The notes beneath the pieces are model-generated. The model made no database searches. It saw only the letters and a list, made by a program, of their open reading frames with translations, and had not been told where the DNA came from. Positions 32,023 through 37,988 of a stretch of 40,798 nucleotides of DNA are shown here, piece after piece. Each line of letters begins with the position of its first letter. Within the stretch, counting starts at the first letter, position 1. Source of the stretch: a virus; the IMG/VR virus record IMGVR_UViG_3300035145_000747, positions 1 through 40,798 of that record. One strand, 5' to 3'. Position numbers and translations under genes: made by a program.

Positions 32023-33912
32023 TTATGAGCTTGATTGAGGGTTAACGTTAATGAATGAATCTAATGCTACCGCACTCCATGCAGGTTGAACAACTGTACT
32101 TAACTGGCATTTGATTTTAAACTGAGCACTAATAGTAAAGCTACTGAAAGTAGTACTTCCTGAGCTAACTATAGATGCATTAGTTATTTTAGAACCTACC
32201 GAACCTAGAGTTATACTTATTTCTTCATCGCTCTGACTACTAAACTTAGATAGTGTAAATACAATATAAAGATAGGTAGAACCACTCGCAGCAGTGTTTA
32301 CTGGGAATCTCTTACCGTATACATTTTTATTACTAATATCCCCTGTATAGGTGGCTAGCGACAATCCCGTAGGGTTTGATGTATCAGAAGTATCTAAGTA
32401 CATCTTATTAATAGTCCACGTCCAAGTACCAGGAGCTACAGTGTCTCTAACAACTATTGGACGAGTCGTAAGTATACCTGATATGTTAGCTGTATTAGAA
32501 TCAACAGTACCATCGTTTGCAGTGTAAGTTATTGGATTACTCGCAGAAATACTCGTTACACTCGCATCCTGTGGTGGAGTATAAAGTAATCTATCAACCG
32601 AGTTTTCTATACTAATACTACCCCCATACTCTGAAGGAAGTGTAGCACTATAAGTTAAGTCATCTCCATCTGCATCTGTAACGCTATAAATGAAGTTCAC
32701 TCTGTGATTTACTTCTGTGCCTGTTGGCTCAGCAAAAGACGTTACGTCATTAGCAACTGGAGCTGAGTTCTGAGGTGCTACAGAATTTACTGTAACAGCT
32801 ATTGTATTTGTCGTTGCTGTATTTCCAGCAGCGTTAGTTACAGTGATAGTCAAACTATATGAGCCAGCTGTAAGAGCTGTAGCTGTAACTAGGTTTCCAT
32901 TAGAATCAACTTCGAACTGTGAGTTACTAGATGTAAATACTAATCCTTCTGTGTTAGCAGGGTCAGATGTTCCAGAGGTTGCTGTTATATCAATCCCCGT
33001 ATCAAACCCAACAGCCTCATCATCATCAATAGATAAAGTGTATGCGGAAGCTGATATTGTAGGAGTAGCTCCAGTAAGAGTTAAAGTAAACTCCTCTGAA
33101 TAAGAGAGGTTACTAGAATCTACTACCTTAAATACAGCTGTAAAGCTTCTATCTGCTGTATTATTATAACTAAATGTATCTGCTGACTGAAGCACCGCTG
33201 TAGTGTCTGATGTGCTTGAATCTACTAACGTGAATCTAGAAGAAGCGTCAGTACCATTAGCATCTAATATTGATTCTAATGTAAATGATAGACTAGTCTC
33301 TCCAGCAGTATCTGTAGCTGTAACCGTAGCTATAGTGCCTCCTGATGCGAGTGATTCTGAGAATGATGTTGTATTAAGAGATAAGTCAGTAGGGGCTACA
33401 CCCACGTTTTCAACTTCAAATACAAAGTTGAATGTAGGTGGCTTCTTGATAAGCGTTAAGTCTGCAATATCTGATATAGTAACCACATCTCTTTCTGTAT
33501 ACCATGATAACGGAGTTCCGTTGTCGTGATAGTTCCAAACTAAAACATCCCCAACCTTTTTAAGGTCTGGGGTGAAGTCTGTAGTCACATCGTGCGTGTA
33601 CTTTACTTTTTCTGTAAAAGTAGTATCTCCCTCTGTGTATTCGAATATCTTAGCATAGGTGTCTCCTTTTACTAATATGTACAACACCCCTAGATTATCT
33701 ACTACTGCAGCTTTCACTACGGGATTGGTAAGACCAGAGGCAAAACTCTTTACTGTTTTTATTGCCTCCATTGTTTTTAGAGAACCAGCACCCCCACTAG
33801 CAGACGTATCTAATACGATATTGTTAGCGTCAATGTAATCTCCTTTTGATAAAAGATATTTGTCTACATCTTTATTTAAACCCCCTGTAGCTCTAAGTGT
33901 ATTCTTCGGCAT
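32023..33912 (-). CDS. Tail protein: nozzle N-terminal part plus Ig/cadherin-like domains, 629 aa
   Basis: Residues 1-160 (GGLNKDVDKYLLSKGDYIDANN, later DVLVWNYHDNGTPLSW and KKPPTFNF) read as the first part of a tail nozzle/stabilisation protein. Residues about 170-260 are cadherin-like (VAPTDLSLN, DTAGETSLSF), and about 265-490 contain further Ig-like/bacterial repeats (AGSYSLTITVTNAAGN, DADGDDLTYSATLP). Ig-like modules on phage tails bind cell-surface sugars or decorate the virion. Domain calls are by pattern, not by search. Confidence 0.6.
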   Translation of the reverse strand: MPKNTLRATGGLNKDVDKYLLSKGDYIDANNIVLDTSASGGAGSLKTMEAIKTVKSFASGLTNPVVKAAVVDNLGVLYILVKGDTYAKIFEYTEGDTTFTEKVKYTHDVTTDFTPDLKKVGDVLVWNYHDNGTPLSWYTERDVVTISDIADLTLIKKPPTFNFVFEVENVGVAPTDLSLNTTSFSESLASGGTIATVTATDTAGETSLSFTLESILDANGTDASSRFTLVDSSTSDTTAVLQSADTFSYNNTADRSFTAVFKVVDSSNLSYSEEFTLTLTGATPTISASAYTLSIDDDEAVGFDTGIDITATSGTSDPANTEGLVFTSSNSQFEVDSNGNLVTATALTAGSYSLTITVTNAAGNTATTNTIAVTVNSVAPQNSAPVANDVTSFAEPTGTEVNHRVNFIYSVTDADGDDLTYSATLPSEYGGSISIENSVDRLLYTPPQDASVTSISASNPITYTANDGTVDSNTANISGILTTRPIVVRDTVAPGTWTWTINKMYLDTSDTSNPTGLSLATYTGDISNKNVYGKRFPVNTAASGSTYLYIVFTLSKFSSQSDEEISITLGSVGSKITNASIVSSGSTTFSSFTISAQFKIKCQLSTVVQPAWSAVALDSFINVNPQSSS

Positions 33913-33918
33913 AACATT

Positions 33919-34722
33919 TTAGTTTTTGATTGAACCGTGAATACCTGTTCTTAGTGAGGCTATGATGTCTGCATAAGTAAGCGAGTTCAAGCGAGCTCGC
34001 AATCTCCTCTTAGCATTTACGTAGTCTTGTTTTGCTAAACCAACCTTGTTAAAAGATGCGTTGGTATGATAGTGTTTTTGATATATAATATACTTCTTAA
34101 TTACATCCTGAGCGTATGGGTGTACTACGTTAGCTTCTGTAGTTGATACGCCATCAGTAATATAAGTAAGAGTTACTTTATTAACTTCCATTGCGTTATT
34201 AAATACTAACTCTCCAGAATCACTATCTACATTGTATGATTGTGATTGCTGTCCTGCAATCCCGTAAGCTCTACCTACGTGCTCACCATATTCGTTTACG
34301 TGTCCAAAATGTGATGTAGTAGTATATACTAAGTCTAAGTCGTAAGTAATGTTGTCCTGGTCTGCGTATGCTACTTTATTGCCTTGCCCATCGTATTTCT
34401 GAATGATATTTAAAGAAGGGTCTAAGCGAAGCGGTAAGACATGTTCTCCGTACTTAGCAGACACATCTACAATGTCAACACAATCTCCTGGGAGAATCGC
34501 TCTCATGTAGTCTGTTACGTCTAATTCCACAGACTTTACGTTACTAGCAGTAGCACCTGCATAGTTAGCAGAAACACTACCAGTTTCCCCTAAAGGAAAG
34601 TCGTAGTTTAATTCCTCTAAACATTGAATACCATAGTGCAGAAAACGCACGTAGTAATGCAGTGGAAACTGCATATCCATTAATGTATTTCTAACTATAT
34701 GATTAAGTGTTACGGTCTTCAT
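33919..34722 (-). CDS. Tail ring/connector-like protein, 267 aa
   Basis: A mixed alpha/beta protein with a Tyr-rich N-terminal helix (LHYYVRFLHYG) and a helical C-terminal end (YAQDVIKKYIIYQKHY, then KRRLRARLNSLTYADIIASL). This end-pattern is like ring proteins that stack below the portal in Bacteroidota podoviruses. It is followed closely by two other similar-sized structural genes. Overlaps the upstream gene by 20 nt. Virion role likely, exact position inferred. Confidence 0.6.
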   Translation of the reverse strand: MKTVTLNHIVRNTLMDMQFPLHYYVRFLHYGIQCLEELNYDFPLGETGSVSANYAGATASNVKSVELDVTDYMRAILPGDCVDIVDVSAKYGEHVLPLRLDPSLNIIQKYDGQGNKVAYADQDNITYDLDLVYTTTSHFGHVNEYGEHVGRAYGIAGQQSQSYNVDSDSGELVFNNAMEVNKVTLTYITDGVSTTEANVVHPYAQDVIKKYIIYQKHYHTNASFNKVGLAKQDYVNAKRRLRARLNSLTYADIIASLRTGIHGSIKN

Positions 34723-35395
34723 TTGCTGCTATTTCTGCTTGTGATACCTGTCCTATTCCAATCATTCTAAGAACTTCTTGAATCACATCTGATTCATATT
34801 CTGGGCTTAATGGTAGTATACCATTATCTCCTAATTCAGACAAGTCACTAACTAACAAGTGAACATCTACTAAAGTCGCTACTTGAATTTGAGCACCACC
34901 TTCTCCTATTCCTGTTATATTGTTAGTAAAGTAAATTCTTCTACCCTGCACGTAATACCCTGTCTGTTGTTCTAAGTAAGATGTATTTATACCTCCTGTT
35001 TGTGTTTCTCCTGTATATTCAACCCCCATGACTTGCCAATCTTGAGAAGAGATGGGGATGTAAGGACTCCAAGGCGTAGTTCCTAAATTAACTTGCCATA
35101 CACCCATATCCATTGGAAGTGATATAGGTAGTGTAGGTAAGTCTACGTAAGCTCTATTTTTAGAACTTTCTGATTGTGCATTAAGTTGATATTTAACAAG
35201 ATTACATCTTGGAATATCAATATACCCATCTGTAAATCTTTCAAAAGTCTGAGCTTTCAAAACTTTATTCATCGCTTGTTCGATGAGAATTTTAACTTCT
35301 CTTGTATCAAGCGAACGATTTATGTTCTCCTTATCAGAGTAACGAGCGTATATACGTTGTATGAGTTCTGCTAACTTCTTCTTAGTTGTTGCCAT
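34703..35395 (-). CDS. Virion connector/ring-like protein, 230 aa
   Basis: The N-terminus is a charged helix (LAELIQRIYARYSDKENI) followed by beta-rich sequence with many Tyr, Gly and Pro residues and a helical C-terminus. No catalytic motif. Gene order between two other structural genes points to the head-to-tail connector. Overlaps its neighbours by 20 and 14 nt, so it is tightly co-translated. Confidence 0.6.
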   Translation of the reverse strand: MATTKKKLAELIQRIYARYSDKENINRSLDTREVKILIEQAMNKVLKAQTFERFTDGYIDIPRCNLVKYQLNAQSESSKNRAYVDLPTLPISLPMDMGVWQVNLGTTPWSPYIPISSQDWQVMGVEYTGETQTGGINTSYLEQQTGYYVQGRRIYFTNNITGIGEGGAQIQVATLVDVHLLVSDLSELGDNGILPLSPEYESDVIQEVLRMIGIGQVSQAEIAANEDRNT

Positions 35396-36083
35396 CTCTT
35401 AGTTGATTTGAATCTCTAACCGCCTCTAATTGGATGGCTTGACCATCTTTAATAGGGAAGCCTAGATACATTAAAGCTCTCGTTACAATGTCTGAGAATT
35501 GTCTCTTATCCCATTGTAGGTTTGTTTGTGCACCAAAAGGTGCAGCTGTGATTACCCCATTAGATTCAGTATATACAAATTCTGCATCTTGAGGCTCTCT
35601 AAAATACACAAGTATAAATGTGTATGTTTCATCAGTAGGTCTTGGAGCAAACTCAATCTTCTCTAGACCATCCCAAAATATAGTAGCGATGGGTCTTATA
35701 GTGTCGTCTGTAGATGATGTCTCTACTGTAGGAGGTGCAATAGCAGAACTCTTTCTATCTAGAAATTCATCCCACTTCAACAACTCTCCTTCGTGAAGAT
35801 TATTGCTACTGTCTTTAAAATAGAATCCTACCGCAGATGAGTAGTCTGACGGTAGGACCTTTACACCATTGTTTACAGATGATAGAGTTATAGTTTCTCT
35901 AGATAAGAATAAGTGGTCATACTCGAACTCCTTAGACTTTCTGTAGTTATCTACAAGTTGGTCGAATAAGTCGTACTGTGCTCTGTTTACGGCACGGTCA
36001 ATATCACCAGGAGAAACAAAAGCACCATAGTTCTTTTTAAGCGTTCCCCGTATAAACTCATGTACATCTGTAATTGGAATCAT
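35382..36083 (-). CDS. Virion connector/ring-like protein, 233 aa
   Basis: Begins MIPITDVHEFIRGTLKKNYG, with a helical first third (VNRAQYDLFDQLVDNYR). A beta-sheet middle follows with strands such as ATIFWDGLEKIEFAP and TFILVYFREP, and a helical end. This resembles adaptor proteins that follow portal/capsid genes. Its start shares a base with the stop of the preceding gene. Structural role likely. Confidence 0.6.
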   Translation of the reverse strand: MIPITDVHEFIRGTLKKNYGAFVSPGDIDRAVNRAQYDLFDQLVDNYRKSKEFEYDHLFLSRETITLSSVNNGVKVLPSDYSSAVGFYFKDSSNNLHEGELLKWDEFLDRKSSAIAPPTVETSSTDDTIRPIATIFWDGLEKIEFAPRPTDETYTFILVYFREPQDAEFVYTESNGVITAAPFGAQTNLQWDKRQFSDIVTRALMYLGFPIKDGQAIQLEAVRDSNQLRDGNN

Positions 36084-36469
36084 TAGTCTTCTAGATATTC
36101 GCTAAAAGTAAACATGAATGAAGGTTTTAATTTAAGACCCTCAAACTCGTCTACTTTGATTTTCTCGGAGAGGACTTTGATATCTTCCTCAGTATCAAAA
36201 AGCTCCGTCATTTCTTTCTGGAACTTCTTAACGTTCTTCTCAGGAATGGTAACCTGCCCATCCTTCTCCTCACCATACTTTTTAAATAGAGCGTTACGTT
36301 GCTCTTCTAACGTTTCTAATGGCTTACTAACTTCTGCAGCTAGTCTAGCCATTTTGTAAGCAAGTTTAGCGGATACACCGCCTTGCTCTTCTGCTGTTTG
36401 GTTGAAAGTTCCGATAGCGTTTGCTAGTGTCTGAACCTCAACGAGTTTCATTTTCTTTTCTGTGAACAT
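36083..36469 (-). CDS. Small helical protein, possibly virion assembly, 128 aa
   Basis: A helical, Lys/Glu-rich protein with heptad spacing (about 60-100), as in scaffolds or small assembly factors. A second Met seven residues in (MKLVEVQTLA, 36451) is an alternative start and gives a natural N-terminus. Located between a basic protein and the connector genes. No family recognised with confidence. Confidence 0.55.
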   Translation of the reverse strand: MFTEKKMKLVEVQTLANAIGTFNQTAEEQGGVSAKLAYKMARLAAEVSKPLETLEEQRNALFKKYGEEKDGQVTIPEKNVKKFQKEMTELFDTEEDIKVLSEKIKVDEFEGLKLKPSFMFTFSEYLED

Positions 36470-36506
36470 AATGTGTATTGTTTAGATTTGGTAAATATAC
36501 TATTAT

Positions 36507-36830
36507 TTACATTCCTTTCTTGTGTTTCTGGCTCTTCGGTGGACTCTTCTTCAATCCCCCTTTACCAGCCCAAAAGAATTTATCAGCCCAGTAGGCTGCA
36601 CTAGTCTTACCTTTTTTGATATTAGAAGCGTGTCTTGCTTTGAAAGATTTACGTGCTTCTGGACTATAGTTATGACCCATACCTTGTGCTCCGAATCGGA
36701 TAACTTTTATCTTGTCTCCGTCTCGTACTGCAACAATCCCCTTCTTAGTGGGATGTGATGGAGTTCGCTTTGGTTTGTTAAGACCTTTTAGTCCGTACTT
36801 AGCTAGTTTCTTTTTTTCTGAATCTTTCAT
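36507..36830 (-). CDS. Small basic protein of marine-phage type, 107 aa
   Basis: A Lys-rich protein whose middle reads PKRTPSHPTKKGIVAV, then IKVIRFGAQG, then FKARHASNIKKGKTSAAYW. I recognise this layout from small proteins of marine tailed phages and some large viruses, function unknown. The gene overlaps the next basic protein by 4 nt, and the two often occur together. No catalytic motif. Probably virion- or DNA-associated. Confidence 0.6.
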   Translation of the reverse strand: MKDSEKKKLAKYGLKGLNKPKRTPSHPTKKGIVAVRDGDKIKVIRFGAQGMGHNYSPEARKSFKARHASNIKKGKTSAAYWADKFFWAGKGGLKKSPPKSQKHKKGM

Positions 36831-37225
36831 TTCGCTTTTCTTACTTTTTTAGCAACAGACTTCTGGTAGCTCGCTTTCTGCTTTCCTGCTTTACTCGCAG
36901 CTCGCTTACGTCTATTCGCTTCTTGTTTTTGACTTGATGACATAGATGACCTTACAGACTTAGGCAAGTATCTTCCACGTTGTGCTCTTGGTTTCTGAGC
37001 ATCCTTTGGTGATACGTAGCCCCAATCTTGTTTAGTCCATTTACTTAAAGAGTTACTAGAGCTCTTTGCTCCCTTGTATTTTCCTCCTGCTTTCTTGTAT
37101 CGCTGCACGGCAAGCTGAGCCTTTCTTGCAGACCATTGACCTGCACGTCCTCCCTTGCTTCCAGACTTTACACTGGCTACTATTCTTTTCCAAAGAGCTG
37201 GGTTTGATTTTTTAGATGTTGACAT
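36827..37225 (-). CDS. DUF5872-like basic protein, 132 aa
   Basis: The pattern LWKRIVASVKSGSKGGRAGQWSARK, then AQLAVQRYKKAGGKYKG, then SLSKWTKQDWGYVSP, then RGRYLPKSVRSSMSS is that of DUF5872-type domains found in marine phages and large DNA viruses. It is very basic and ends in KKVRKAK. Likely binds DNA or RNA. Overlaps the following basic gene. Confidence 0.65.
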   Translation of the reverse strand: MSTSKKSNPALWKRIVASVKSGSKGGRAGQWSARKAQLAVQRYKKAGGKYKGAKSSSNSLSKWTKQDWGYVSPKDAQKPRAQRGRYLPKSVRSSMSSSQKQEANRRKRAASKAGKQKASYQKSVAKKVRKAK

Positions 37226-37247
37226 GATTATTTATTTTAAAAGTCTA

Positions 37248-37988
37248 CTATTGACTACCGCCTCCACCTTCTGTTGGCAGACCGCCACCGCCTCCGCCAC
37301 CGCCTGAACCAGCAGCTTGAGTGACAGTAACAGTATGTAAAAGATTATCGCTTGAATAACAGCTACCACTAATATATACGCTAAAGGTCAACGACCTGCT
37401 GCTTGTAGTGCTGTTAGTTTCTACATTTAAGTATCTTATTGTGCTGCCTGAAGAAGCAGTAAAATTAATTGCTGTACTTCCGCTACCTCCAGTTGTATCT
37501 GAACTAGTGCTTAGTCCTGCCCAAGACTGATTAATAGACATATAGATAATAGCCCCTGTACCTTTTGGAGTATAATCAAGGTCAAACTCCCATCTGAAAC
37601 TCTGACCTGCTGCTGAAGCACTAATAGCTGTGCCTGTAAAACAAGCTGTATTAAAGTTAAGCTTCATACAGCCTAATTCCCTGTTACCTACATGACCTCT
37701 AAACTCAGACATCGCATAAGGAGTAGCAGTATATCCACTGCCTTGCTCTAAGTTTGGGTCGTAAGGAGCTACTACATTAAACCCATTGACCTGAAATACA
37801 TTATCCATAGGTGGACAGAAGTTATAATCACTACCATTAGCGTTTCCTCCACGCATTAAGTCATACATAGATATGTTGGTTAGGTTAACGGTAGAACCAC
37901 TAACATAACCATTAACACCTACGTCATTATATCTACGCTCCTTAGCGACACCTCGCATTGATATTTGTCCACTAGTTGGAACCGCCAT
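37248..37988 (-). CDS. Tail-tip/baseplate-like protein with Gly-rich end, 246 aa
   Basis: It starts MAVPTSGQISMRGVAKERRYN, then NLTNISMYDLMRGG, a beginning shared with short fibre or baseplate-associated proteins of marine myo- and podoviruses. The middle is beta-rich, with a tandem of Ser/Thr strands (about 125-220), and the C-terminus is an extreme glycine run (GSGGGGGGGG, GGGGSQ). It follows the fibre gene with 17-nt overlap. Adhesin-like role likely. Confidence 0.6.
   Translation of the reverse strand: MAVPTSGQISMRGVAKERRYNDVGVNGYVSGSTVNLTNISMYDLMRGGNANGSDYNFCPPMDNVFQVNGFNVVAPYDPNLEQGSGYTATPYAMSEFRGHVGNRELGCMKLNFNTACFTGTAISASAAGQSFRWEFDLDYTPKGTGAIIYMSINQSWAGLSTSSDTTGGSGSTAINFTASSGSTIRYLNVETNSTTSSRSLTFSVYISGSCYSSDNLLHTVTVTQAAGSGGGGGGGGLPTEGGGGSQ

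Noticed and set aside
34256-34263. CAATCCCG and similar near-matches (also 32372, 19719, 12381)
   Set aside because: One-base variants of the enriched octamer were excluded from the count so that the total of 27 refers to exact copies only.
36482-36489. TAGATTTG as a plus-strand promoter element
   Set aside because: It matches TAnnTTTG but points rightward inside the minus-strand late operon, with no plus-strand gene behind it.
37248-37300. Glycine run at the end of the 246-aa tail protein as a sequencing error
   Set aside because: The run keeps a single frame to a normal stop, and glycine-rich ends are common in tail-tip proteins.
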